A DNA stretch of 64,000 nucleotides. It comes from Bacteroidales bacterium. GTDB taxonomy: Bacteria; Bacteroidota; Bacteroidia; Bacteroidales; P3. Under the pieces are notes generated by a model. It saw only the letters and a list, made by a program, of their open reading frames with translations. It did not search any database and was not told the DNA's origin. The stretch is from positions 1 to 64,000 of the forward strand of contig JAEEHQ010000045.1 of assembly GCA_016280915.1 (NCBI GenBank). The letters are read 5' to 3'. A program made the position numbers and the translations under genes. Numbering within the stretch: the first letter of the stretch is position 1; every line of letters starts with the position of its first letter. Positions 18,611-27,520 of this stretch are shown piece by piece.

Positions 18611-19042
18611 ATGGAACGTCGTAGAATCATCGGAATTGTATTGCTGGCACTGGCAGGTGCGGCCTGCTTGATGTCGGGGGTATGGAACCTCATCAGAATG
18701 CCGGAAGGCGCAGATACCCGAATCCGCATAGTAGTCTTTATGCTGGCGGAAGTGGCACTATTGGTCCCGTCGGTATGGGCTTTTACCCATCCCGACTCCA
18801 AGCCGCTATTGAAAGGGAAGGATCAGGCAACCACGCAGAGTCTCATCGACCCCGCAGGTTACCGCTACATTACGCTGGGCGTGGCAGCACTGACCTTAGT
18901 CTTAATAATCAACATCGAGGTTCTCAAAAACACAGGGTGGGACCCGTTCGGAAGCTGGGCTTCCACCATTGCCATCCTTGCATTCTGTATTGTCGCTACA
19001 GGGGTGATGTTTTGGTCGATGTATAAGAGTATTCAGAAATAA
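18611..19042 (+). CDS. Four-helix membrane protein, first of three tandem paralogs
   Basis: 143 residues from ATG 18611, one base after the Arc-like stop; the longer ORF track start overlaps that gene and lacks similarity to the paralogs. Four predicted helices in two pairs, separated by a soluble loop with the motif IDPAGYRYITLGVAAL. The next two genes share the size, helix layout and the DPxGxRYI-type motif. Family and role unknown. Confidence 0.78.
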   Translation: MERRRIIGIVLLALAGAACLMSGVWNLIRMPEGADTRIRIVVFMLAEVALLVPSVWAFTHPDSKPLLKGKDQATTQSLIDPAGYRYITLGVAALTLVLIINIEVLKNTGWDPFGSWASTIAILAFCIVATGVMFWSMYKSIQK

Positions 19043-19047
19043 GCATT

Positions 19048-19524
19048 ATGGAACAACGCAGAAATATAGGTATTGGCCTAATTATCGTTGCAGGACTTCT
19101 CTTCCTGGTGTCGGCGGTGTCGGTCATCATCAAGATGCCCTGGGGAAGTGAAAAGGTTTCCCATATCGTTGTTAACCTCCTCCCACAACTGTTGGTGCTG
19201 GCCGTGACGGCCTACCCTATCCTACGCCGCCAGAATCTGTCTGAGCCACCCGCGTTGGGCGGTTCCTTCAGACAAATCAGAGCTGCCTCACGTCGCACCT
19301 ACGACCCCGATGGCTATCACTTCATCGTAGCGGGTGGCATTTGCCTGTTTATCTCGATTAGTTTTTCGTTATTCTCGCTCAAAGCCATCGGACTGAACCC
19401 CTTTGGCAACAAGCTCACCTCAGCAGCAGCCATCGCCCTTTGCCTCCTGAGCTTTGCTGGAACGATGGTGGCGGTGGTGAAATCGGTGCAAAGCATTTAC
19501 AGAAACTACCAAAAGAATCATTAA
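19048..19524 (+). CDS. Four-helix membrane protein, second of three tandem paralogs
   Basis: 158 residues. Same layout as its neighbours: helix pair (IGLIIVAGLLFLVSAVSVII and a second), basic loop, then YDPDGYHFIVAGGICLFISI and a final pair. The loop is longer and arginine-rich. Five bases separate it from the first paralog. Confidence 0.78.
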   Translation: MEQRRNIGIGLIIVAGLLFLVSAVSVIIKMPWGSEKVSHIVVNLLPQLLVLAVTAYPILRRQNLSEPPALGGSFRQIRAASRRTYDPDGYHFIVAGGICLFISISFSLFSLKAIGLNPFGNKLTSAAAIALCLLSFAGTMVAVVKSVQSIYRNYQKNH

Positions 19525-19526
19525 TC

Positions 19527-19994
19527 ATGAAGGAACGCAATAGAACAATATCCCGCATTTTGTTGATTGTCTCGGCTGGCATCCTGCTGCTACAAACCCT
19601 CTTGATGGCCCTATTGCTGAAAGAGAGCGTCACCATGCGCATAGCCATGCCCCTGCTGTTCTTGGTAGGCGAGATAATTGCTGGCGGAGTACTCTGCTTT
19701 GCCACCCTCAACCCCGACAAATTCAACCGCAACTATACCTTAAAGAAACGAGAGGGCGGTCTGCGTTTTGAGCGCATCACCTATGGACCTGACCCCGAAG
19801 GGCTGCGCTATATTTCTGCCGGCATCAACACACTGGCCATCGTCTTAATTTTTGCGGCCATTGCTGCCGCCTTGCTTTGGCCGGAGAGATTTAACGGTGA
19901 TTTCTTTATACCGGTAGTTTCTGTTTCGATGATAATGGTGATTAGTGTAGTTTTTGCGGTTACTGAGATGAAACTTCGGAAGAAGATTGAATAG
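19527..19994 (+). CDS. Four-helix membrane protein, third of three tandem paralogs
   Basis: 155 residues from ATG 19527, two bases after the previous stop; the ORF track start 29 codons earlier lies inside the second paralog. Contains the motif YGPDPEGLRYISAGINTLA and ends in a lysine-rich tail. Its loop NPDKFNRNYTLKKREG differs from the others. Function unknown. Confidence 0.78.
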   Translation: MKERNRTISRILLIVSAGILLLQTLLMALLLKESVTMRIAMPLLFLVGEIIAGGVLCFATLNPDKFNRNYTLKKREGGLRFERITYGPDPEGLRYISAGINTLAIVLIFAAIAAALLWPERFNGDFFIPVVSVSMIMVISVVFAVTEMKLRKKIE

Positions 19995-20058
19995 ATTTGA
20001 TTTTACAAATTATTAATAGAGATTCATATTTAGATAATAACCAACAATTTCTTATTAT

Positions 20059-20835
20059 ATGACTGAAATCCTTCGAGTTGAAGGTCTCAAGAAAACCTTT
20101 TCCTTGTCGAAGAAACAACAACGAATAGAGCATACAAGCAGCTCTACCAAGGTGGCTGTTGACGACCTTTCGTTCACCGCCAACCAAGGTGAAATTTTCG
20201 GCCTGCTGGGGCCCAACGGCGCCGGCAAGACAACTACCCTCCGCATGCTGGCCACCCTCATCAAGCCCGACCATGGCGATGCCTGGTTGGATGGCTGCAG
20301 CATTGTCAGCCAACCCGAGGCGGTACGCTCTAAGATTGGGTTCCTCACCAGCGAACTAAAGCTGGAAGACTTTTTCACGCCCAACTATCTCTACGACTTT
20401 TTCAGCGAGCTGCACGGCGTGCCACCCGCCATTGCCGCGGCACGCAAGCAGGCCATGTTCGCCCGCTTTGGCATCAACAAATTTGCCGAGGTGAAGGTGG
20501 CCAACCTCTCCACCGGCATGAAGCAAAAGCTGAGCATCGTCATCTCGCTGGTGCACGACCCGGCCATTATCATCTTCGACGAGCCTACCAACGGCCTCGA
20601 CGTCATCACCGCCCGCACGGTGACCGATTTCCTGCAGGAGCTACGCAACCAGGGCAAGACCATCATCCTGTCCACCCACATTTTCAGCCTGGTGGAACGC
20701 CTGTGCGACCGCGTGGTCATCATCATCGACGGCCGTCTGGCAGCGTGCGGCACCCTCGACGAGGTGTGCAACGGGGTGAGCATAGAAGACCGCTTTTTTG
20801 ACCTGTATAAAGAAATGAAAGGAGGCGAAGAATGA
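20059..20835 (+). CDS. ABC-2 type exporter ATP-binding subunit (NatA-like)
   Basis: 258 residues. Walker A GPNGAGKTT, Q-loop region, signature LSTGMKQKLSI, Walker B IIIFDEPTNGLD and a switch histidine (STHIFS) are all intact. Closest in style to NatA-type subunits that work with a NatB permease, for which sodium or antimicrobial export has been described. Its stop overlaps the permease start by 4 bases. Confidence 0.9.
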   Translation: MTEILRVEGLKKTFSLSKKQQRIEHTSSSTKVAVDDLSFTANQGEIFGLLGPNGAGKTTTLRMLATLIKPDHGDAWLDGCSIVSQPEAVRSKIGFLTSELKLEDFFTPNYLYDFFSELHGVPPAIAAARKQAMFARFGINKFAEVKVANLSTGMKQKLSIVISLVHDPAIIIFDEPTNGLDVITARTVTDFLQELRNQGKTIILSTHIFSLVERLCDRVVIIIDGRLAACGTLDEVCNGVSIEDRFFDLYKEMKGGEE

Positions 20836-22034
20836 AGAACCGCAACAACACTTGGACCATCATACGCAAAGAGTTTGCCCGCTTTTTCAGAGACCGGCAG
20901 CTGGTGTTCACCACCGTCATCATGCCGGGTTTGCTGATTTATCTTATCTACAGTTTGATGGGCGTGGGCATACGCAATATGGAATCACAAGGCAAGCAGG
21001 ACTTGGTGACTGTTCGCGTGGAGAATATGCCGGCCAGTATGGAGCCGGTGCTGACGCTGCCCGAAAGCAACGTTTTGCTGGTGCAGCAACCCATCAACCA
21101 AGGCGACATCGACGCGCTGCAGGATAAGGACCTAAACGACATGCTGATACGTTTCCCCGCTGGGTTCGACTCGCTGGTGGCCAACTACTCGCCACAGAGT
21201 GGTCTTCCTGCCCCCAACATTGAGATTTACTACAATTCTGCCAACAATGCCGTAAACGGTGTTTATTATGCATTAGACGCCACCCTGACGGCATATGAGA
21301 ACAGCCAGGCAAACCTCTTCGACGTGAACCGTGCCGACGGCGAGGAGCAATCTTTCGACCAAGCAAGCGACGACCAGATGATTGGCGACATACTGAGCAA
21401 ATTACTCCCCATGCTCATCATCATGATGCTCTTCAGCGGCACGATGGCCATCGCCCCAAGCGCCATTGCCGGCGAAAAGGAGCGTGGCACCATCGCCACC
21501 CTTTTGGTCACCCCCCTGCGCCGCAACGAATTGGCGTTGGGTAAAATTGTATCGCTGAGCAGTATTGCCCTTCTGAGCGGCATCAGCAGTTTTATCGGCA
21601 TCGCCCTGTCGCTGCCCAACATGATAGCTGCCAGCGACGAAAGCATCGACATACCCTTCAACTACACCCCCAACGACTACATCGCTCTGCTGCTGGTCAT
21701 CCTGGCATCGGTGTTGGTGATGGCTTCTGCCGTGAGCCTCCTCTCGGCCCTTGCCAAGGATGTGAAGAATGCCGGCACGATGATCACCCCCTTCATGCTC
21801 GTGGTGATGCTGGCAGGCCTGCTGCCCATGTTCCAAACCGGCACAGCGGACAATTTGGCCATCTACCTCATCCCCTTCTACAACGCCATTGAGGTGATGG
21901 CAGACGTATTTGCCCACTCAATGCGCTGGACACCCGTACTCATCACCCTGGTATCAGACATCGCCTACACGGGCATTGCCGTCTGGGGATTGACACGCAT
22001 GTTCAACAGCGAGAAAGTAATGTTCTCAAAATAG
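20832..22034 (+). CDS. ABC-2 type exporter permease (NatB-like)
   Basis: 400 residues. One N-terminal helix (LVFTTVIMPGLLIYLIYSLM), a large extracytoplasmic domain (about 45-190), then five helices containing the conserved ABC-2 segment AIAGEKERGTIATLLVTPLRRNELALGKI. It pairs with the upstream ATPase to make a whole transporter. Substrate not predictable. Confidence 0.9.
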   Translation: MKNRNNTWTIIRKEFARFFRDRQLVFTTVIMPGLLIYLIYSLMGVGIRNMESQGKQDLVTVRVENMPASMEPVLTLPESNVLLVQQPINQGDIDALQDKDLNDMLIRFPAGFDSLVANYSPQSGLPAPNIEIYYNSANNAVNGVYYALDATLTAYENSQANLFDVNRADGEEQSFDQASDDQMIGDILSKLLPMLIIMMLFSGTMAIAPSAIAGEKERGTIATLLVTPLRRNELALGKIVSLSSIALLSGISSFIGIALSLPNMIAASDESIDIPFNYTPNDYIALLLVILASVLVMASAVSLLSALAKDVKNAGTMITPFMLVVMLAGLLPMFQTGTADNLAIYLIPFYNAIEVMADVFAHSMRWTPVLITLVSDIAYTGIAVWGLTRMFNSEKVMFSK

Positions 22035-22083
22035 GGGTTATAGATACGATAGGCACAATAGATATAGATACATTAGGATAGTG

Positions 22084-22965
22084 ATGAAAAACGTAAAACT
22101 TTATATCGCCATTGCATACGGCCTTATCTGGGGGGCAGGCTTGGTGTTCTATCTCTCGGGGACCAATGTCGCTTCGTTCGCAGGTGCAACCCAATTATTG
22201 GCTTCCTTCTGCATGTTCATTCCTCTGGTGGCGACACTCATCTGCCAGAAATCGAGCAAAGAGCCTTTGCTTCGCAATGTCGGCATCAGCTGGAAGGTCA
22301 ACCGCTGGTGGTTCTTCGGCTGGCTCATCGTCCCCCTCATCCCACTGCTCACGATTCTCTTCACCCACTGGACAATAGGCCTTAGTTTCAACGTCACAGG
22401 CGAAACGGTGCCTCTCGGTTTTATGAATAAACCCGTAGGCATGGTGGGGATAACCCTTTTGTCTGGCATGGTGGCAGGTGTTACCATCAATGCCCTTTTC
22501 GCCTTCGGTGAGGAAATTGGCTGGCGCGGATATCTGCTCAAACAGTTCGAGGGCAAAAACTTCCTCACCACATCCATAATCATCGGCATCATATGGGGCT
22601 TGTGGCACGCACCGCTCATCCTCCTCGGACACAACTACCCACAGCATCCCCAATGGGGTGTGCTCATGATGGTGGTACTGAGCATCCCGCTCAGCTTTAT
22701 CATCCAGTATTTCCGCGTCAAGAGCGGCTCCGTCATCGTGGCGGCCGTCATGCACGGCACCTTCAACGCATTGGCAGGCATGGCCTACATCTTTATCGAC
22801 ATGAACAACTGGAACGACCTCATTGACGCAAGCTGCGGCCTAACTGGCATCTGCTCTCTGCTTGTTGTAGCCATAGCCATCTTCCTCTTCGACCGCTACA
22901 TCACCCGCGAACATCTTATCACCCGCCCTATCAGCATTCCTAACACAACTCCTCATGAAAAATGA
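22084..22965 (+). CDS. CPBP-family intramembrane metalloprotease
   Basis: 293 residues from ATG 22084 (a GTG precedes it directly). Several helices with the three CPBP/Abi motifs: EEIGWRGYLL, the histidine helix IWGLWHAPLILLGHN, and MHGTFNALAG. These proteases resemble Rce1 and often confer self-protection from bacteriocins in other bacteria. The acyltransferase start overlaps its stop by 4 bases. Confidence 0.92.
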   Translation: MKNVKLYIAIAYGLIWGAGLVFYLSGTNVASFAGATQLLASFCMFIPLVATLICQKSSKEPLLRNVGISWKVNRWWFFGWLIVPLIPLLTILFTHWTIGLSFNVTGETVPLGFMNKPVGMVGITLLSGMVAGVTINALFAFGEEIGWRGYLLKQFEGKNFLTTSIIIGIIWGLWHAPLILLGHNYPQHPQWGVLMMVVLSIPLSFIIQYFRVKSGSVIVAAVMHGTFNALAGMAYIFIDMNNWNDLIDASCGLTGICSLLVVAIAIFLFDRYITREHLITRPISIPNTTPHEK

Positions 22966-24095
22966 ATAACACAGCTACGCGCAAACATTGGATTGACAAC
23001 CTACGTTGGGTAGTAGTACTTCTGGTACTGCTCTACCATGTCATCTATTTCTATAACAACAAAAACGTCTTTGGCGGCATAGGCGGTTTCGGCGACGGCC
23101 CCCAATACCAGGACGTGTTGATGTATATCCTCTATCCCTGGTTCATGCCTTTGCTGTTCCTGCTGGCAGGCATCAGCGCACGCTATGCCCTGGAGCGCCA
23201 CGCTGCCGGCGACTGGTTCCGCTCGCGTACCCGCAAATTGCTGGTTCCTGCCACCATCGGCCTTTTCGTGTTCCAATGGATGACCGGCTATTTCAACACT
23301 CTTATAGCCAATCCCGACATGCTGGCATCGGTGCCACAACCCATCAAATACTTCATTTGTGCAATAAGTGGAATCGGTCCTCTGTGGTTCATACAGGACC
23401 TTTGGCTCTTCTCTTTGGTCCTGCTGATAGTGAGGAAGATAGACCCCTCAAACAAATTTCACAATTGGTGGGGAAAGAGAGGCATCTTTTGGATAATCAT
23501 GCTGGGCGTGCTGTTCTGGTTGGGCGAACAAACCCTCATACAACATCCACGTCCCGAATCGGCCGACGGCTTGTTGAACCTCTATAAGCCGCTCTTCTAC
23601 CTCATTCCATTTTTGATGGGTTACTTCATCTTCTCACACAACCTAGTGCAAGAGAAGGTGGCTAAAGCCTGGGTGCCGCTGATGGTGTGCGCCGTTCTTT
23701 TCGGGACATGGCTGGTAGTGACCACTTTCGGTCAAGACAATACCTCGCCGCAATACCTAAGTAGTGGATTGAACTGTATCTACGGGTGGCTGATGTGCCT
23801 TGCAATGATGGGGTGGTTCCGTGCATGCTTTGACCGTACAGGAGCTTTTGCCTCTTACATGACCCGCAGCAGCTATGGGCTCTATATCGTGCATTATCTG
23901 GTAATTGCCAGCTTTGGATATATGTTGAAAGTACATACCCAGCTGCCACCAGCGGCCATCTACCCCATCCTTGCCGTTGCCGTGTTCACCCTCTCACCGC
24001 TGATTAACGAGGTGATTAGCCGCATCCCCTTCATCCGCTGGTGCGTCCTCGGCATCAAGAGACAACGTCCTGAACGGTCCTCGGGGAAAGAATAG
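22962..24095 (+). CDS. Acyltransferase-3 family membrane protein
   Basis: 377 residues, about ten helices. Starts with the family-like RKHWIDNLRWVVVLLVLLYHV, whose histidine after the first helix is the conserved catalytic residue; later YGLYIVHYLVIASFGYML is also typical. Members acylate sugars or glycans at the outer face of the membrane. Last gene of the cluster; a hairpin TAATAACG/CGTTATTA at 24130-24154 without a T-run follows. Confidence 0.88.
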   Translation: MNNTATRKHWIDNLRWVVVLLVLLYHVIYFYNNKNVFGGIGGFGDGPQYQDVLMYILYPWFMPLLFLLAGISARYALERHAAGDWFRSRTRKLLVPATIGLFVFQWMTGYFNTLIANPDMLASVPQPIKYFICAISGIGPLWFIQDLWLFSLVLLIVRKIDPSNKFHNWWGKRGIFWIIMLGVLFWLGEQTLIQHPRPESADGLLNLYKPLFYLIPFLMGYFIFSHNLVQEKVAKAWVPLMVCAVLFGTWLVVTTFGQDNTSPQYLSSGLNCIYGWLMCLAMMGWFRACFDRTGAFASYMTRSSYGLYIVHYLVIASFGYMLKVHTQLPPAAIYPILAVAVFTLSPLINEVISRIPFIRWCVLGIKRQRPERSSGKE

Positions 24096-24160
24096 CAGAA
24101 TGCTTAAGTAAACCGACTCCCCCGCACAATAATAACGTCCAAGTGCCGTTATTACAAACA

Positions 24161-24349
24161 ATGAAACATCCACGACGCACCCTATCGCTCCTATTCCTGT
24201 CGGTGTTGTTGCTTGCCTTTCTGGCCAGTTGCAGCAACAAAGGGGTACACATGCCCAAGCACCGCAAACGCCGTCATTGCGATTGTCCGACATTTGCACA
24301 AATGGTCACTCCTACCACACTTTCTACCGATGGACTCCGCTACTATTGA
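24161..24349 (+). CDS. Micro-lipoprotein
   Basis: 62 residues from ATG 24161. A basic N-terminus, hydrophobic core and lipobox (LLLAFLASC) are followed by a basic and cysteine-containing stretch, MPKHRKRRHCDCPTF. The downstream SprT-like gene begins 20 bases inside it in another frame, suggesting coupled translation. No known function. Confidence 0.65.
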   Translation: MKHPRRTLSLLFLSVLLLAFLASCSNKGVHMPKHRKRRHCDCPTFAQMVTPTTLSTDGLRYY

Positions 24350-24962
24350 AAAATACAAACGCACCCTTGGCAATTATTTGCCCACCAATGCAGTAGACCC
24401 CATTTTCGACTTTATCCAACAGCACAGCGTCCACTTGCACATCACTCGTGAACGCCACACCAAGTTGGGCGACTACCGCTGGCCTCAGCAACGTCATCCA
24501 TTCCACGAAATCAGCGTCAACGGCAACCTCAACCCTTATTTTTTCCTCTGGGTTATGCTGCATGAGATGGCACACCTCAACACCCGCGAGCACCATGGCT
24601 CCAACGTACAGCCCCATGGCCACGAATGGCAAGAAGCGTACCGCCAGCTGATACTGCAATACATGAGTTGTTTCCCCGAAGAGTTACACCCTTGGATGCG
24701 CCGATACTGCTCACGCATTCCTTTGAGCCATCCAGTAGAAAACAAAATAGAGGAACTACTGCGACACCATAACCCCAACTATAACCCAGCCGACGACCTG
24801 ACCCTCAACCAGCTGGCTCCTGGCACCGCCTTCCGCATTACAGCCAAGCCTCACATACACTTCCGCGCCATCGAAAAGCGACGCACCCGCTGGATTTGCC
24901 AAAATCTGGACGACGGCAAGCAATACCTTGTCGCAGGTACCGCACAGGTAATACCCGATTGA
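24330..24962 (+). CDS. SprT-like zinc metallopeptidase domain protein
   Basis: 210 residues from ATG 24330; the longer ORF track start runs through the micro-lipoprotein. The zinc motif HEMAHLNTREHHGSNVQPHGHEW matches the SprT-like HExxH...H pattern. The C-terminal part (LAPGTAFRI...RWICQNLDDGKQYLV) resembles the small beta domain seen in SprT-like proteins. SprT/SPRTN homologues can act on DNA-protein cross-links, but function in bacteria is unsettled. Convergent with pcm, 8 bases apart. Confidence 0.85.
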   Translation: MDSATIEKYKRTLGNYLPTNAVDPIFDFIQQHSVHLHITRERHTKLGDYRWPQQRHPFHEISVNGNLNPYFFLWVMLHEMAHLNTREHHGSNVQPHGHEWQEAYRQLILQYMSCFPEELHPWMRRYCSRIPLSHPVENKIEELLRHHNPNYNPADDLTLNQLAPGTAFRITAKPHIHFRAIEKRRTRWICQNLDDGKQYLVAGTAQVIPD

Positions 24963-24970
24963 GGCAACTG

Positions 24971-25648
24971 CTAAAAATTCCTTCCTTCGAGCATCGGGAC
25001 AAACTTGGCATCGCCAAGGTCCTCAATGCGCCATTGAGCGGGGGACTCGCCTTCTTTGAATATGCGCAACATGCGCTGCTCCTCATTACCGACAGGTATG
25101 ACCATGATGCCGCCCACCTTGAGCAGTTTCATCAGGCCCTCGGGGACTTCGGGGGCGCCACAGGTAACGAGGACACGGTCGTACATGAAGTCCTTCATCT
25201 CCGGCACTCCGTTGAAACTATCTCCTAAGAAACAATGGGCTTGGGTATAACGCAGGGCGGCAAGCAATTCCTTCGTTTTGCGGAAAAGAGGAGCATGACG
25301 CTCAACGGTATAGACACGGGCTTTCATCTCGCAGAGGATGGCAGTTTGGTAACCGCTGCCGGTGCCTACCTCAAAGACCGTCATCATGGGCTTGAGCTCC
25401 AGAAGCTGTGTTTGCCAGGCAACGGTGTAGGGTTTGGAGATGGTTTGACCACAGTCGATGGTGAGGGCTTGGTCGACATCATACAAGATATGGTCGAGCA
25501 GGGTTTCACCAACAAACCAATGCCGCGGAAGTTTGTCCATGGCGTCGAGGACCTTCTTGTCGGTGATACCCCTTTGCTTTAGTTGGGCTACCATGCGGTG
25601 ACGCCATGCAACATATTTTGGTTGGTCGGGTAAGATCAATACACTCAT
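24971..25648 (-). CDS. pcm: Protein-L-isoaspartate O-methyltransferase
   Basis: 225 residues. SAM-dependent repair of isoaspartyl residues in aged proteins. Motif I VFEVGTGSGYQTAIL and the family segments TISKPYTVAWQTQLLEL and DRVLVTCGAPEVPEGLMKLLKVGG are clear. Upstream on the same strand lies thiL, 34 bases away. Confidence 0.95.
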   Translation of the reverse strand: MSVLILPDQPKYVAWRHRMVAQLKQRGITDKKVLDAMDKLPRHWFVGETLLDHILYDVDQALTIDCGQTISKPYTVAWQTQLLELKPMMTVFEVGTGSGYQTAILCEMKARVYTVERHAPLFRKTKELLAALRYTQAHCFLGDSFNGVPEMKDFMYDRVLVTCGAPEVPEGLMKLLKVGGIMVIPVGNEEQRMLRIFKEGESPAQWRIEDLGDAKFVPMLEGRNF

Positions 25649-25682
25649 TTTTGTTTGTGCTTACTTGTAGGGTGCGGGTGCG

Positions 25683-26735
25683 TTAGTTGTTGTCCTTCCA
25701 GCCCTGAGCCCGCAGCTGGATGGTGCTGTTTTGAGGGGTGACCATAACAGCAGGAGAGCCCTCTTCGGTGATATGACCAATGATGTGTATCTCGGTGCTG
25801 TCCTTGATTTTTTCATAGTCTTTCTGACTGATGGTGAAGAGCAGCTCGTAGTCCTCACCCCCATTGAGGGCATTGCTGACGGGCAGCATGTTCTGACTCA
25901 TCTCAGAGCATACTCGAGTCGTCTGATAGTCAATGGGGAGACGTTCCTCATAGACCTCACAGCCGCACTTGCTCTGTTTGCAAATATGCAGCAGTTCGCT
26001 GGCTAAACCATCGCTGACATCAATCATGGAAGTAGGGACTATCTCCTTTTCTGCCAAAAGCTTGACAATGTCGGCACGGGGTTCGGGCTTCAGGTAACGT
26101 TCCAACACATAGTCATAGCTGTCGAGGTCGGGTTGGAAATTGGGATTGGCCTGGTAGGTCACTTTCTCGCGTTCGAGCACAAGCAAACCGCTGTAGGCGC
26201 TGCCAAGGTCGCCGCTGACGCAGATGAGGTCGTGAAGCTTGGCACCGCTGCGATAGGTGATTTTGTCGCTCTCCACCTCACCAACAGCCGTGACTGATAT
26301 GACCATGCCAAGACGACTGCTGGAGGTGTCGCCACCCACCAAGTCCACATCATATCGCTCGCAGCAAAGACGGATACCTGCATAGAGTTCGTCAAGAGCT
26401 TCTACCGAGAAGCGGTTGCTCACCGCTATGCTCACCAACACCTGACGAGGAGTGGCATTCATGGCACAAATGTCGCTGAGATTGATGGCAACAGCTTTGT
26501 AGCCGAGATGTTTGAGCGGAGTATACATCATGTCGAAATGGATGCCTTCTACCAACATGTCGGTGGTGACTACAGTCTTCTTCTTGCCAGTACCCAGCAC
26601 GGCGCAATCATCGCCGACACCCTTGACGGTACTCTTATTGAAATGGGGGAAACCACTGGTAAGACGGTCGATCATAGCAAATTTGCCCAAAGATTCCAGT
26701 TCGGTACGTCCCTCTTGATATTCTAAATGTTCCAT
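25683..26735 (-). CDS. thiL: Thiamine-monophosphate kinase
   Basis: 350 residues from ATG 26735; the ORF track start adds 15 codons that cross the promoter. ATP-dependent conversion of thiamine phosphate to thiamine diphosphate, last step of the pathway. Motifs: KGVGDDCAVLG, TDMLVEGIHFD, LVGGDTSSS, SGDLGSAYSGL and MIDVSDGLASEL, all normal for ThiL. No other thiamine genes are near. Confidence 0.96.
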   Translation of the reverse strand: MEHLEYQEGRTELESLGKFAMIDRLTSGFPHFNKSTVKGVGDDCAVLGTGKKKTVVTTDMLVEGIHFDMMYTPLKHLGYKAVAINLSDICAMNATPRQVLVSIAVSNRFSVEALDELYAGIRLCCERYDVDLVGGDTSSSRLGMVISVTAVGEVESDKITYRSGAKLHDLICVSGDLGSAYSGLLVLEREKVTYQANPNFQPDLDSYDYVLERYLKPEPRADIVKLLAEKEIVPTSMIDVSDGLASELLHICKQSKCGCEVYEERLPIDYQTTRVCSEMSQNMLPVSNALNGGEDYELLFTISQKDYEKIKDSTEIHIIGHITEEGSPAVMVTPQNSTIQLRAQGWKDNN

Positions 26736-26757
26736 TGTTGAATGCTTATAATAAATG

Positions 26758-26765
26758 CAAAGATA
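26758..26765 (-). promoter_or_regulatory. Candidate thiL -7 element
   Basis: Minus-strand TATCTTTG lies 22 bases before ATG 26735 and supports that start. No -33 TTTG was found. No TPP riboswitch signature is visible in the short leader. Confidence 0.5.
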
Positions 26766-26885
26766 CACTTTTTTTCTCATTTGATGAAAAAAGGATTAAA
26801 AAAAATAAAAAAGTCCAAAATGAACAATAATTGAAAAAAAACATCGTTATGAACATTAAACTTTAAACAACAAAAATCATTCATC

Positions 26886-27416
26886 ATGAAGAAGATTCTT
26901 TTTATAATGATGGCCGTTGTTGCCATTTTGGCTTGTGGCTGCCAAAAAGAAGAAAACACCAATCCCACTAACGATGAGCGCAAACCCGACATCACCCCGT
27001 ACCTTGGCAAATACCTGATGACCCGCACTACCGACCTCACCATCAACGTACAAGGAATGTTCCAGTTTCCTGTGGATCGAGACCTTGATGTGGAGACAGT
27101 TACCGTTGCTAAAGACCCCAATCAGGAATACGGCATCATCATGACCAGCAGCGACGGCTTGTACGTCAAAGGTACTGTCGATACGCTTGGATTACACCTT
27201 CAGAACGACACCATCCATCTTGCCATCGACACCTTGGGTATAGATGCCTCTGTCCTGGTGACCATGACGCATCCTGTCATTAGTGTTCCTGACAATGGCG
27301 TGATGACTTGGACAAGTACCGCTCAAGGTTCTGCTACCGTGGCTGTGCCTATCATCGGCAATCTCACCGCCACCATCACCGGCAACATGAAGTACCGCAC
27401 CGTTGCCAGCAACTAA
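26886..27416 (+). CDS. Calycin-like lipoprotein
   Basis: 176 residues. Lipobox ILACGC after a short signal, then a low-complexity linker and a domain of repeated beta strands (ITPYLGKYLMTRTTDLTI, ATVAVPIIGNLTATITGNM). It looks like the lipocalin/calycin-type surface or periplasmic lipoproteins common in Bacteroidales. Ligand unknown. Single gene with its own terminator. Confidence 0.72.
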   Translation: MKKILFIMMAVVAILACGCQKEENTNPTNDERKPDITPYLGKYLMTRTTDLTINVQGMFQFPVDRDLDVETVTVAKDPNQEYGIIMTSSDGLYVKGTVDTLGLHLQNDTIHLAIDTLGIDASVLVTMTHPVISVPDNGVMTWTSTAQGSATVAVPIIGNLTATITGNMKYRTVASN

Positions 27417-27484
27417 CAACAAACGATACTATTTCATGTAGTTGACATATCTCAACTATCAAACCCATTTCATGTAACATCAGC

Positions 27485-27520
27485 AAGACCTTTCCTAATC
27501 GCGGAAAGGTCTTGTGTTTT
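27485..27520 (+). terminator. Terminator of the calycin-like lipoprotein
   Basis: AAGACCTTTCC pairs with GGAAAGGTCTT (11 base pairs, 7-base loop), followed by GTGTTTT. Lies 69 bases after the stop. Confidence 0.85.

Noticed and set aside
26736-26885. Possible TPP riboswitch near thiL
   Set aside because: The leader is about 20 bases and no THI-box sequence is visible.
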